A stretch of 64,000 nt of DNA, taken from Pogonophryne albipinna. Its lineage: Eukaryota; Chordata; Actinopteri; Perciformes; Artedidraconidae. Positions within the stretch are counted from its first letter, which is position 1. Every line of letters begins with the position of its first letter. A model generated the notes under the pieces. It worked only from the letters and a program-made list of their open reading frames with translations, was not told the origin of the DNA and searched no databases. Shown in pieces: positions 11,580 through 42,061 of this stretch. A program made the translations under genes and the position numbers. The stretch is taken from positions 19,455,534-19,519,533 of the forward strand of contig CM053256.1 in NCBI GenBank assembly GCA_028583405.1. The letters are read 5' to 3'.

Positions 11580-12725
11580 TCACACTTCAGTCACTGTACA
11601 CTGGCCGTCAGGCATTCTGGACCTCCCACTGCTACTGGATGAAGAAGGGGGAGAGGCGGACTCAGCGCCTGGAGGGGCTCTGTTCTCTGGATTCAGTCTT
11701 TGCCTCCGTGGCCGATCCTCCCAGGGCTCCACCCGCTCTCCATCTCCCCCACCCTCTTCCTCCTCTTCATCCTCATCGTCGCTCCAGTCTCCAGAGCCAG
11801 ACTCGTCCACGGATGTGAGAGGGTCAGAGGACCTGGAGGGCGAGGCCTCCTCTTCCTCGTCTTCTTCCTCTCCTTCCCCTGTCTCAGACCGCTCATTGGA
11901 GGGTGTGGGCCTGGGGCTGACTTGCAGCTGGGAGAGAGCATCCTCCAGGGTGGGGCTGCTGCTGCTGCTGCCGGGCTGACCACCGAGGGAGGTGGGGGGT
12001 CTGGCTGTAGCAGTGGAGGGGATACCTGTGACCTGCTGCTGTGTACCAGCCAATGTGGTATCAGCCCCATCCGCAGAGTGTTCACGACCAGCTGCCCCTA
12101 TAGCCCCAGCGATAGCCTCAGCGTCCAAACGCAGGCCCGCCACTCCCTTCTTGGGGATATCCAAAACGTCCCTCTTTATCTTGCGTCTACGACCATGCTC
12201 ATTGCGTCTGTACTGCACCATGTTCTCCAAGTCGGCTACGTACAAAAAACCTGCAATCAGCATTTCAGCTGTTTTCTTGCCCTTAGAGAAAGCGTCCTCC
12301 AGCTCGCGGCTGGTTCGCTCGTCATACTGCCACCAACCATTACGGCCTTCATAATACCAGGCGTGATCACTTGCTGCCCCGGCCCGGCCTCCTGCTGATG
12401 CTTTCAGCTCCTCCGGAGACAGAAGTGTTGGCCTTTCCAGGAAGTCATCGGGTACCTCCTGTCTGCAGAGGGCACAGCGTTTGCTCTGCCAGGATGCTCC
12501 CTTCACACACAGGAAACAGAAGACGTGATGGCATGGTAGCTGGACTGGGTGGACGCAGCTCTGCAGACAGATGGCACACTCCGGTACCGAAAGTGCTGGA
12601 GATGAGTTGCTGGAGCCGGCGCATGACGATTCAGCACTGTTCCCACTTCCTCCACCACTGCTGCTGCCTTTCTTACTGGATGGAAGCGAGCTAACAGAGT
12701 GGTCTACCTCCCCACAACTAGCCAT
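11580..12725 (-). CDS. rnf146: E3 ubiquitin-protein ligase RNF146 (Iduna)
   Basis: A PAR-dependent RING E3 ligase that recognises poly-ADP-ribosylated targets such as axin made by tankyrase, and so promotes Wnt signalling (family knowledge). One coding exon, 381 residues against about 359 in human. A C3HC4 RING finger spans about residues 50-89 ([26 protein letters not shown]). It is followed by a WWE domain at about 110-190 ([40 protein letters not shown]). The C-terminal half is acidic, Ser-rich and disordered and ends in the family signature [12 protein letters not shown]. An acceptor (CCTCAG) lies 12 bases upstream of the ATG, so the 5' UTR is spliced, as in other vertebrates. The low-complexity Asp/Glu tract accounts for the extra length. 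Confidence 0.97.
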   Translation of the reverse strand: MASCGEVDHSVSSLPSSKKGSSSGGGSGNSAESSCAGSSNSSPALSVPECAICLQSCVHPVQLPCHHVFCFLCVKGASWQSKRCALCRQEVPDDFLERPTLLSPEELKASAGGRAGAASDHAWYYEGRNGWWQYDERTSRELEDAFSKGKKTAEMLIAGFLYVADLENMVQYRRNEHGRRRKIKRDVLDIPKKGVAGLRLDAEAIAGAIGAAGREHSADGADTTLAGTQQQVTGIPSTATARPPTSLGGQPGSSSSSPTLEDALSQLQVSPRPTPSNERSETGEGEEEDEEEEASPSRSSDPLTSVDESGSGDWSDDEDEEEEEGGGDGERVEPWEDRPRRQRLNPENRAPPGAESASPPSSSSSSGRSRMPDGQCTVTEV

Positions 12726-13036
12726 CCTTAGGAAGTACTGAGGAAAGAGGACAATATATTATATTGGGCCTGTTAGGATTATCATATTATCCTATATTGG
12801 TTTAAAAAATCTAATTTCAAAATGATTATTAATGTAGTTTTAAGATAACACGTTCTATAGAGATACATTACTGGCAATAAGCACTTGTATGCACATTTAA
12901 CATTGAATTGCATCTTACTTTAACTTAAAAGCAAACAGTCCCGAGATAAAGTCCAATTTAGAATCATGAATATCCAAAGATACCAAAGTCTATATGCCTT
13001 CTGTAATATAAAACAAGGCTGGTATTTGATACTTAC

Positions 13037-13101
13037 TGGAAATACCCTTAACGCTGAATGTATCATTAGGAGAGCTGTTGGACCTTCACGTTTGCCACTG
13101 C
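13037..13101 (-). other. Probable noncoding internal 5' exon of rnf146
   Basis: On the minus strand a 65-bp segment is bracketed by an acceptor (CCTTTAG, ending at 13102) and a strong donor (GTAAGT starting at 13036). It lies between the rnf146 coding exon and the putative first exon. The call rests on splice-site quality alone. Confidence 0.5.
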
Positions 13102-13763
13102 CTAAAGGAAAGGAGAAGTGTGTCAAAATATATTAGATTTTCAACCGTTCTGAAGATAAAAACAATTATGATACACATAATATCACGTTTTTCTTTACGT
13201 AAGCGTCATTGTGACCAAAAACTGCAATTCTACCCTAATGTTAAAACGGATTAGCAACAAATAACTACGTTAATTCACTCAGCTATGACTGAACTGTTGG
13301 GGTTAACTTAAGTCTGTTGAACAAAGGACTGCTCTGTTAACTGTGACAACAAACACTGAATTGTGTCAGCTAGCAGTTTGAGCTAACGCAGTTGGTTCAT
13401 GACAGTTTACGATACTCGAGTAAAATCAACAGCTAACGATCTAACATCCACACTAACAGATGACAGTATAAAACCACACTTATTTAGTTATGCGTACGTT
13501 AGGTACATTAAGTAAGCCGTTCGTTGTCACCGTTACGAAAGTCCAAACTCAGTCAAACAGTACAGAGGGATTTTCTCGACTAGCAAAGCTACCATAACAA
13601 TAAGACCTGTTGTAGCTATCGCTGGCTAGGCTGATAGCTGTGACTCCAGCAAATAGACGGAGTTCATCTGACGGTGCTAGCTTATTTTAGAAGGGCGGCA
13701 CAAACATTAAGGGTAAGCATTTCCTCACGAAGAGACAATAAAACGACTACGCAGGAAACATAC

Positions 13764-13870
13764 CGTTAAATGCTGCTGTGTTGGTCTGGTGTGCGGTTAC
13801 AATTCGGGTAACAACACAATTTTCTAAAGCTAATCTACCGACATCCAATGTTAACTGGCTTTGTTTTCCT
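13764..13870 (-). other. Probable first (noncoding) exon of rnf146
   Basis: A donor AACG/GTATGT on the minus strand ends an exon at 13764. The upstream boundary (transcription start) is estimated to lie near 13870, just before the divergent promoter. Supported by position and donor only. Confidence 0.45.
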
Positions 13871-14000
13871 CCGAAAAAGGAGATGAGATAAAGACCACGA
13901 CGTAACAGTACGTGCTGACGTACTGTGACGTAAAATGGTACGACCCTTATATTCTACGCATGACAGTTTGCTGTGCTTCCTGTTCACTCGTGGCTAGAGG
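13871..14000. promoter_or_regulatory. Divergent rnf146/mdh2 promoter with clustered CRE-like sites
   Basis: About 100-200 bp separate the inferred 5' ends of two head-to-head genes. It contains three ATF/CREB-type half-sites within 35 bp: GACGTAA at 13899, TGACGTA at 13916-13922 and TGACGTAA at 13926-13933. No TATA box is obvious for either direction, which suits a housekeeping bidirectional promoter. The role is inferred from geometry and motifs. Confidence 0.55.
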
Positions 14001-14078
14001 ACGTTGGTGTCACACAGAAGAAGGACTCGCCAAGTATTTTTATTTTCCACTAAAGTAAGCAGAGAACTAACAAACAAT

Positions 14079-15092
14079 ATGTTTGCCCGTGCTGTGAGAC
14101 CTACCGTGAGCCTGGCTCGGAGCCTTTCTACCTCTACGCAGAACAACGCCAAGGTTGCGGTGCTGGGGGCGTCCGGAGGCATAGGCCAGCCACTCTCTCT
14201 GCTGCTGAAGAACAGCCCCTTGGTGAGCCACCTCTCTCTGTTTGATATTGCCCATACCCCCGGTGTGGCTGCAGATCTCAGCCACATCGAGACAAGGGCC
14301 AATGTGACCGGCCACATGGGCCCCGATCAGCTGGATGCTGCTCTTCAGGGCTGCGACGTCGTGGTCATCCCCGCCGGTGTGCCCAGAAAACCCGGCATGA
14401 GCCGTGATGATCTCTTCAACACCAACGCCACCATTGTAGCCACCTTGGCCGATGCCTGTGCCCGCAACTGCCCCGAGGCTATGATCTGCATTATTGCTAA
14501 CCCTGTCAACTCCACCATCCCCATTGCATCAGAGGTCATGAAGAAACATGGAGTTTACAACCCCAACAGAATGTTTGGTGTCACAACCTTGGACATTGTC
14601 AGAGCCAACACCTTCGTGGCAGAGCTCAAAGGTCTTGACCCAGCTCGTGTCAACATACCAGTCATTGGAGGTCATGCTGGGAAGACCATCATTCCCCTCA
14701 TTTCCCAGTGCACACCAAAGGTCGAGTTCCCTGCTGACCAGCTCGCTGCTCTGACAGCCAGGATCCAGGAGGCCGGCACTGAGGTGGTGAAGGCCAAGGC
14801 TGGAGCCGGTTCTGCTACCCTGTCCATGGCTTATGCTGGAGCCCGCTTCACCTTCTCCGTCCTGGACGCCATGAATGGAAAGGAGGGTGTGGTAGAATGT
14901 GGTTATGTCAGGTCTGAGGAGACAGAGTGCAAGTACTTCTCCACACCTCTTCTTCTGGGGAAGAGCGGCATCGAGAAGAACCTTGGACTGGGCAAGCTGA
15001 CCGCCTTCGAGGAGCAGCTGGTCGCTGAAGCCATGACTGAGCTGAAGGCTTCTATCAAGAAGGGCGAGGATTTCGTGGCTAACATGAAGTGA
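14079..15092 (+). CDS. mdh2: Mitochondrial malate dehydrogenase, intronless (probable retrogene)
   Basis: Catalyses NAD-dependent interconversion of malate and oxaloacetate in the mitochondrial matrix (TCA cycle, malate-aspartate shuttle). One uninterrupted frame encodes 337 residues, the full family length. An Arg/Ser/Thr-rich N-terminus of about 22 residues is a mitochondrial presequence. The NAD-binding loop GASGGIG is at residues 30-36. The substrate-binding arginine loop reads [16 protein letters not shown], followed by [10 protein letters not shown] and [13 protein letters not shown]. The catalytic histidine is residue 199 in GGHAGKT. No stop, frameshift or missing active-site residue is seen. 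The frame stays open 75 bases upstream but has no ATG there, so 14079 is the start. Vertebrate MDH2 genes normally have many introns; their complete absence points to retroposition. AATAAA hexamers follow at 15116-15125. Confidence 0.93.
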   Translation: MFARAVRPTVSLARSLSTSTQNNAKVAVLGASGGIGQPLSLLLKNSPLVSHLSLFDIAHTPGVAADLSHIETRANVTGHMGPDQLDAALQGCDVVVIPAGVPRKPGMSRDDLFNTNATIVATLADACARNCPEAMICIIANPVNSTIPIASEVMKKHGVYNPNRMFGVTTLDIVRANTFVAELKGLDPARVNIPVIGGHAGKTIIPLISQCTPKVEFPADQLAALTARIQEAGTEVVKAKAGAGSATLSMAYAGARFTFSVLDAMNGKEGVVECGYVRSEETECKYFSTPLLLGKSGIEKNLGLGKLTAFEEQLVAEAMTELKASIKKGEDFVANMK

Positions 15093-15115
15093 ACAGGGAG
15101 CATTATATTGTAAAA

Positions 15116-15502
15116 AATAAATAAAAAGCAGCAGTTGTGATTGATAATTTGTTCCATCCTACCTAAAGCCATCTGGGTAAAACTGAAAATCACAGTGTTT
15201 CCCCTTTTTGTTTTCGTTTTGACAGTAGAATTTTCTTGATTCAGCAATCCTGGTGTTAACCAAGGTCTAATGTATCATTTCCTCTTACCTTCTTAAACAT
15301 GGCTTTCTTGCACTATGATTATTGTCCGTGAATTACCTATATTTAGCAAATGTGAAATTTTAACGAAAATTCATGTATTTTCATGTACAGCCTGTATTAA
15401 TGGGGATTTCTCTGCATAAGGAATGAGGAGGAAATACTGTCATCATGCCTGTTGATGCTACTGGATGTTACTGATAAACAAAATACTCACTCCATAAATA
15501 AA
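15116..15502 (+). terminator. mdh2 polyadenylation signals (proximal and distal)
   Basis: Overlapping AATAAA hexamers at 15116-15121 and 15120-15125 lie 24 bases after the stop codon, and another is at 15497-15502. Either could end the transcript. The proximal A-rich run might also be a remnant of a retroposed poly(A) tail. Confidence 0.6.
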
Positions 15503-15716
15503 GTTTAAGCTTAGCTTTAAAAAATGATTCCTTGTTTTTGTTTAACAATAGTATTTGGCTTTACATTGAACAACTGAAAGGCCGACCTTAGTTTTGCTTA
15601 GTTTTCATGACACACACTCAGTCTAGGCGCTGCAATACTAGATATGAGTTCAAATGCACTAATTTACTTAATAAAAAGGTAGTAATTTAAACCAACTAAA
15701 CACTAGAATCATTTAA

Positions 15717-16004
15717 AGGTGGGGTAGGCAAGTTTCAGAAACCGGCTCGAGTGCACTAAAATTTGAAAGTACATAGCCGAAAAGAATCTGCCCCTTCCTT
15801 CAGACTTCCTTACAGAGCACCTCCTCCAACACACATGAACGCGCAATGCACGCCCAATGAGGGCACAAGATACATTTGTGAGATGACCTTTTTAATGGAT
15901 TTTTTTTCCTTAAGATATTCATTGCTATCGGGATGTTAAGAGCATTCCATGGAATATAACAAAGTGTATCTCGAGCCGGTTTCTGAAACTTACCTACCCC
16001 ACCT
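15717..16004. mobile_element. TTAA-flanked MITE with long terminal inverted repeats
   Basis: A 288-bp element with about 35-bp, nearly perfect inverted ends: AGGTGGGGTAGGCAAGTTTC at the left, and its complement with one mismatch at the right, both running on into AGAAACCGGCTCGAG. TTAA flanks both sides (15713-15716, 16005-16008), as for Kolobok or piggyBac superfamilies; the end sequence is less like piggyBac. No coding capacity. Confidence 0.8.
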
Positions 16005-16451
16005 TTAAATGGAAAATATGTATCTTGATATAAATTAACTACATGATGGTAGTATTCAGAAAATAGCAGGCCTATAGTCCCTGCAAAAGAATCATTATTG
16101 TGAACTTTTATATTGGTTATAAGTCCTGCATGAAGCCGTATTCACAATATGTGCATAAGAAACAACAAATAGATTCTAGAACAGTAAAGTGTAAAATGGG
16201 GAAGCTTCCCACTGCAATGGACAACACCTTATTTATTGTTAGCTGTATACATATTTCCTCTGGCAGATGTCGTTGTCTAAAGCAAGTCTTCAGGTGTGAC
16301 AGTATGTAACACTATACTACTGCTAAAGCTTTCACCCACAAGAGCTAAATATATCTGCATACGGAGTCCCTTTGCATTTAGTCTGAGGGTTTAAAGCAAG
16401 CTTAAGTGGATTGCACAAGAAGGAAGAACACCGGTACAAACCCATTATAGT

Positions 16452-17275
16452 TTTATTTGACATACAGGTGCTTTCGGTTCCTAGTCAAGTTTACTGAGAG
16501 CACATATTGGATTTACACAAAAAGAAAAACCAATGGTAGATAAGATTCATCACTTATCTGGATAAAACAAGCTTTTTGTCCAAGACATACAGAACACATG
16601 TTAATGTTTTTATTTTTGATTTATTGACTTTGGTTCACAGCATGCAGGACCTCCTACATCTGACATTTGTTGTGATTATGAAGATGTCACAAGATGGCAA
16701 TTGCAAACACACTTTTATTTTTTTCTTTACAAATTCTGCACCAAATAAAATAAAGTAAAGAGATCTAAAGAACAGGAACAACAATTATAAACAATTGCTC
16801 TACATAATGTTGCAAAATCTACATTCAAAAACCATGACGCGCAATGTTGTACCAGGGCCCCATTAAATAACCATATCAACAAGCACATAGTATAACGTCT
16901 TGGTCTCTCTGTCCGTCTGTCTTTCTGTCCACCAGTCCTCCACAGTCACAGACATTTCTCACTTCGTCTCAGCAGTGTCTCCTGCACCTTTCATCAGAGA
17001 CACTCAGTGGTGGAAGTGAAGGAGTAGTAGCGGCTACAGGGTAGAAAAAACGACTTCTTAAAGTCCATCGTGGCCCCTAGCCTTGTGGCTGAATGTGCCC
17101 CATCCCGCTTGTGCATAAACATTATATTCAAATCATACAGGTAGCAGCAACACCCCTGCAGAGAGGGGTCGAGGGGGGTTAACAGTGGGTGAGGATGGGG
17201 GAGTTTTGGAGAAGTTAGAAGTGGAGGATGACAGGAGGAGGTTGGGAGGGCGCTAGAATTTGTCTGTCCATCACA
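16452..17275 (-). other. rspo3 3' untranslated region
   Basis: Noncoding sequence downstream of the rspo3 stop on the minus strand. A minus-strand AATAAA (plus-strand TTTATT, 16452-16457) is the farthest obvious signal before the intergenic MITE; nearer candidates lie around 16605-16715. The 3' end is an estimate. Confidence 0.5.
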
Positions 17276-37229
<19,954 letters not shown>

Positions 37230-37378
37230 TAAAGATCTCCTATCATGCTATTTTTAGCATCTGCTATCAGATATATAAAAATATATAAAAAAACATATCT
37301 ATGAGTGTTTTTGCTCAAAATACCAAACAGATCATGCATTTTAGAGATCCCTCATACCCCTCTATTTCAGCCCTGTTA

Positions 37379-38271
37379 GGCCCCTTTTCCACCAAACCGG
37401 TTCCAGAGCCAATTCCGGGCTACAGCCTGATTTAGCTCTGGTTCTTCCTGTTTCCACCGCAGTGGAGCCCGCTCTAAACACCGAAAACCGGTGTTTTTTT
37501 ATCTTACTTTGACCATCCGATCGCTGTTATTGATCAATTTGGAGAGCAGGCAGACGTTTTCCGGTTTTGTATTATAGCAGCTATCGGATGGAATCAATAC
37601 ATGGGCCACACAGGTTGCCATGTAGACTACGACTATCACAACTAGAATCATAATGAAAATATGCCGGTAAAATGTGCCTGTAGAAAACGGCTTATGCCAC
37701 AAAAGGATAGCAACAAGTAGTCAAGATAGTCAGTTTAACTTCGGTTGCTTTGCTAACATCACCCATTTTATACCAGAGAAACTTTCATAACATCGTTGTG
37801 ATGCCAAACAGCGTCAATTCAGAGTGAAGCACATTCACTTAATGGGGGGGGGGATATTTATCAGCTGCTTGTGTGACAGTCGGACAGTGAATACTTTACA
37901 GCTGCCGTGAGTTAAAAGTAGACTAAACTCTGGTGGACGAGCAGCACTGCAGCGGTTGGTAAATGCCGCTGAACCACATTAATAAACAATGAACCACGGC
38001 ACTTTGGAGAAAAGTATAAGGGTTGAGAAGTAGTTATTTAATTTAATCTGGCTTCGTACAGTATGATTAAAAGCAACATGATCATCGGCGTGAGCGGCGT
38101 TGTGGAGAAAATCCAATCATGTAAACTGTGATGTCATGACGCAGCAGCGGCAGCACCAGTCGGGCTCTGAGCGGTGGAAACACAAGTGGTGCTACAGAGA
38201 AAAACCCGTTAAGCACCGGAAAAGCACAAGAACGGATCTTGAACCGGAACCAGTTTGGTGGAAAAGGGGCA
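37379..38271. mobile_element. Harbinger-like MITE, TTA target site
   Basis: An 893-bp element with ends GGCCCCTTTTCCACCAAACC and, inverted at the right, TTTGGTGGAAAAGGGGCA. The trinucleotide TTA flanks both sides (37376-37378, 38272-38274), typical of PIF/Harbinger. Homology of the ends continues inward (GGTTCCAGAGCC versus GGTTCCGGTTC). No transposase is seen. Confidence 0.75.
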
Positions 38272-39399
38272 TTAGAGAATGGCTGATTCTCTGCTGGCAC
38301 CGCCCCCTTTTGAGGAGCAGGCACACTGTGGGTTCTGTGACGAGCAGGCTGTCTGCTCTTCTCAGATGCAGCTAAATGCTGCCGTGGGTTTACCACAAGG
38401 TGAGTTCTTTTTTTTATTTCCTGCTTGGGACTAATAAAGGTATTCTGATTCTGATTCTGATTTTTTTAGACATACTCCAGCACAGGTTAGCTCTGAGTGT
38501 TAGCGATGCTTGCTAATGTAAACAAAGACCATATTACGTCCAAAACACGTTGCGCATTGTTTCTGATAGTGTCACGATCTGTCTGTGTTGTGTTTTGTCT
38601 TGTCTTTTTCTGTCTTTGGTTTCCTGTTTTATTTTGAAAAGTGTTCACCTCCTGTTTTGCCTGTTGCTTTCTGTCTGTTTTCCCTCCCTGATTACCCAAT
38701 TGTGTTCACTTGGTGCCCCTGTGTTTTCTCCTCCCTCCTCACCTGACTCTTGTTTGTTTGATTAGTCATGTGTGCATTTAGGTTCTGTGTTTTCTGTTAG
38801 TCTTTGTTAGTTCCTTGTTGTAGTTTGACGTTGTTCACGGGGGAGAGTTCTGTTTTGCTCTGTCTTTAAGCCTTGAAATAAAGGTATTTTCTGTTTATCT
38901 GCATTTGGGTCCTGCCTGCTTCGCTCTCAACCCTGACAGAAGGAACTAACCAAGGATGGGCCCAGCAGATCCTTTTGAGTTGCAATTACTCAGTTTTTCC
39001 TTTTCTTTGGCTGGCTGTTCTGATAAGTGGAGGGGAGCGTCTGGAGTTCAGCAGCGAGAGGCTGCTCTGGCTGAGGCACACCAGATGGCTATGGAGAAGC
39101 CAGATTTAGTGAAATTCTTACCTGGCTGGATTTTGGATTTCCTCTCGGTGTGTTATCCCCTGCCTGCTAGCCCCAGCCATGCTGGCTCCCTGCCTCCCAA
39201 TTCCCATTATGACACCACACGCATCGGTGTGTTCCGTCTGGAGTCAACCCTTGCTTCTGCCCCAGTTCCTGCTCCTGTCCAAGAGTCGTTCTCTGGAACT
39301 CGTCTGGCTTTTGGAGGTCCACGGAGCCTCCAAAAGGCTCCTAAGAGAAGGAGTTGCAGGTCCAGGCTAGCAGCCCTAGCCACAGAAGCCATGCTTTGG

Positions 39400-39690
39400 G
39401 CTCCAGTACAGGCCCTAGCAGCCATGGTTCCAGCCCCAGTTCTGGCCCCAGCAGCCATGGTTCCAGCCCCAGCAGCCATGGTTCCGGCTCCAGTACAGGC
39501 CCCAGCAGCCATGGTTTCCGGCCCCAGTTCTGGCCCCAGCAGCCATGGTTCCAGCCCCAGTACAGGCCCCAGCAGCCATGGTTCCGGCCCCAGTTCTGGC
39601 CCCAGCAGCCATGGTTCCGGCCCCAGTTCTGGCCCCAGCAGCCATGGTTCCAGCCTCAGTCCTGGCCCCAGCAGCCATGGTTTCGACTCC
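39400..39690. repeat. Imperfect 30-36 bp tandem repeat in the LTR element
   Basis: Repeated units of the type CCCCAGCAGCCATGGTTCC alternating with GCCCCAGTTCTGG or CCAGTACAGG. In frame they encode Ala-Ala-Met-Val-Pro-Ala-Pro-Val repeats. About eight to nine units. Confidence 0.85.
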
Positions 39691-39829
39691 AGCCCCTCGT
39701 CTCCGGCCGACGCCAGCTCCCCGTGTCCTGTCGCCGTACCGGCCGACGCCAGCCCCCCGTGCCCTGTGGGCATTCTGGCCGACTCCAGCCCCCCGTGTTC
39801 TGTTGGCGAACCGACCGTCTCATGTCTCC

Positions 39830-40815
39830 TCTCAAGTTCCTTCTCAAGTCCCCTCTCAAGCCACATCTCCAGCTCCCTCTCGAGTCCCCTCTCAAGTTCC
39901 CTCTCGAGTCTCCTCTCAAGTCCCCCCTCGAGTCCCCTCTCAAGTCACCCCTCGAGTTCCCTCTAAAGTCTCCTCTCGAGTTCCCTCTCAAGCCTCCTTT
40001 CGAGTTCCCTCTCAAGCCTCCTTTCGAGTCACCTCTCAAGTCACCTCTCGAGTTCCCTCTCGAGTCCACTCTCAAGTAACCTCTCGAGTCCACTCTCAAG
40101 TCACCTCTCGAGTTTCCTCTCAAGTTACCTCTCGAATTCCCTCTCAAGTCTCCTCTCGAGTGTCCTCTCGAGTCCCCTCTCAAGTCACCCCTCCAGCTCC
40201 TTCTCGAGTCCCCTCTCGAGTCCCCTCTCGAGTCACCTCTCGAGTTCCATCTCTAGTCCCTTCTCAAGTCCCTCCTCTAGTCACTTCTCTAGTCCCCTCT
40301 CTGGTCCCTTCCCGAGTCCCTCCTCTAGTCCCTTCCCAAGTCCCTCCTCTAGTCCCTTCTCTAGTCCCTACTCTAGTCCCACCTCTAGTCACTTCTCTAG
40401 TCACTTCTCTAGTCCCACCTCAAGTTCCCTCTCGAGTCCCACCTCCAGTTCCCTCTCGAGTCCCCTCTCCAGTTCCCTCTCCAGTCCCCTCTCCAGTTCC
40501 CTCTCGAGTTCCCTCTCGAGTTCCCTCTCGAGTCACCTCTCGAGTTCCCTTCTCGAGTCCCTTGTCTAGTTCCTCCTCTAGTCCCTCCTCTAGTCCCTCC
40601 TTTAGTCCCTCCTTTAGTCCCTCCTTTAGTCCCTCCTCTAGTCCCTCCTCTAGTCCCCTCTCTAGTCCCTCCTCGAGTCCCCTCTCTAGTTTCCCCTTGG
40701 TTCCCCTCTCGAGTCCCCTCTCGAGTCCCCTCTCGAGTTCCCCCTTGGTTCCCCTCTCGAGTCTCCTCTCGAGTCTCCTCTCAAGTCCCCTCTCGAGTCA
40801 CGTCTCAAGTCCCTA
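39830..40815. repeat. 12-bp minisatellite (CTCGAGTCCCCT family)
   Basis: Roughly 80 units of a 12-bp motif such as CTCGAGTTCCCT, CTCAAGTCCCCT or TCTAGTCCCTCC. Because 12 is a multiple of three, long frames stay open on both strands and encode Val-Pro-Ser-Arg/Gln or Ser-Pro-Leu-Ser repeats. Many units contain CTCGAG. Confidence 0.9.
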
Positions 40816-41400
40816 CCCAATGTCCTGGTCCGTTGGAGGTTCCGCTGGGGGTCCTGCCAACTCCATGTCTTGTCCCGTTGGAGGTCCCGCCGACTACTCT
40901 CCTGCCGGGGGTCCTGCCAACCCTGTGTCCTGTCCCGTTGGGGGTCCCGCCGACGACTCTTCTGCCGGGGGTCCTGCCAACCCTATGTCCTGTGCCGTTG
41001 GAGGTTCCGCTGGGGTTCCTGCCAGCTCCATGTCCTGTCCCATTGGGGGTCCCGTCGACTACTCTCCTGCCGGGGGTCCTGCCAACCCTGTGTCCTGTCC
41101 CATTGGGGGTCCCGCCGACGACTCTTCTGCCGGGGGTCCTGCTAAGCCTATGTCCCGTGCCGTTGGAGGTTCCGCTGGGGTTCCTGCCAGCTCCATGTCC
41201 TGTCCCGTTGGGGGTACCGCCGACTATTCTCCTGCCGGGGGTCCTGCCAACCCTGTGTCCTGTCCCGTTGGGGGTCCCGTCGACGACTCTTCTGCAGGGG
41301 GTCCTGCCAATCCCATGTCTTGTTCCGTTGGAGGTCCCGCCGTCAACTGTCTTGCCGGGGGTCCTGCCAACTCCTGGTCCTCTTCCGTGGCGGATCCTGC
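40816..41400. repeat. 60-bp tandem repeat with higher-order pattern
   Basis: Units of about 60 bp (starting TGTCCCGTTGGGGGTCCCGCC) encode SCPVGGPADYSPAGGPANPV-like 20-residue blocks. Three variants (ADYSP, ADDSS, AGVPASS) recur in order, giving a higher-order period of about 180 bp. Confidence 0.85.
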
Positions 41401-42061
41401 CGAAGCCTGTCCCACCGGCTCCGGTTCCTGTCCGGCCGACACCGGGTCCTGCCCGGCCTCCGGAGCTGTCCCGTCAGCGCTTTCCTGCCCGGCCTCCGGA
41501 GCTGTCTGGTCTTCGCCCTCGAGCCCGGCCCCCTGAGAGCCCGGCCCCCTGAGAGCCGCGGTCTTCGCCCTCGGGCCCGGCCCCCTGACTCTTCCTTGGA
41601 TTCTGCCTTGCCCCCGGGCCGTCCGCCCGAGTCCCCCACGTTGGACTCTGCCTTGCCCCCGGGCCGTCCGCCCGAGACCCCTTCCGGGTCCTCCGCTGTG
41701 CCCCTGGGCTGTCAGCCCAAACCCGTCCTCCAGACCCCCTCCACCCACCCTGTTGGCCCTAGTTTTGTGTCCTCTGTTTATCTGCATTTGGGTCCTGCCT
41801 GCTTCGCTCTCAACCCTGACAGATAGCAACTTTCTGATAGGGCCGTGGGTGTAAAGCCAGCCCACATTTCCGATATGACGTCATATCGGACGCAAATCTG
41901 GATCAGCGCCATTGTACCCCCGTTTTTAGAGATGTGGGTACGGAGGAAAAGAGAGAGGGTTTTATTTTCTGACACTTTGTGAGTTCCCTGGTACACCGGG
42001 GACACATATTTATGTATAAAATACATCAAAAAGTGCATTTTGCATGATAGGTCACCTTTTA

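Larger units (their letters stand above)
38570..41821 (+). mobile_element. Non-autonomous LTR retroelement packed with tandem repeats
   Basis: The 5' LTR is 38570-38938 (369 bp, TGTCACGATC to CCCTGACA). The last 49 bases of that LTR recur at 41773-41821 as a truncated 3' LTR. A 5-bp duplication GATAG borders the element (38565-38569, 41822-41826), as expected for LTR integration. A polyadenylation-like AATAAA is near 38876. The interior starts with a possible gag-like ATG frame at 38956 (MGPADPFELQ) and then becomes three blocks of tandem repeats. No protease, reverse transcriptase or integrase motif is present. It sits inside the outer MITE. Confidence 0.8.
37230..42061. mobile_element. Outer MITE split by two later insertions
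   Basis: The left end reads TTAAAGATCTCCTATCATGC and the right end GCATGATAGGTCACCTTTTA, an imperfect inverted pair of about 20 bp. Removing the two nested elements (37379-38271 and 38570-41821, each with its own target duplication) leaves an element of about 680 bp. It contains the palindrome CGATATGACGTCATATCG near 41870-41890. No coding capacity; superfamily not determined. Confidence 0.65.

Noticed and set aside
14004..14078. N-terminal extension of mdh2 upstream of 14079
   Set aside because: The frame is open but has no ATG, and the 14079 start gives the normal family length and a proper mitochondrial presequence.
39545..41536. A 663-codon open frame and overlapping long frames as a mucin-like host gene
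   Set aside because: It lies wholly between the LTRs of a retroelement with a target-site duplication, and openness follows from repeat periods divisible by three. It is reported as part of the element instead.
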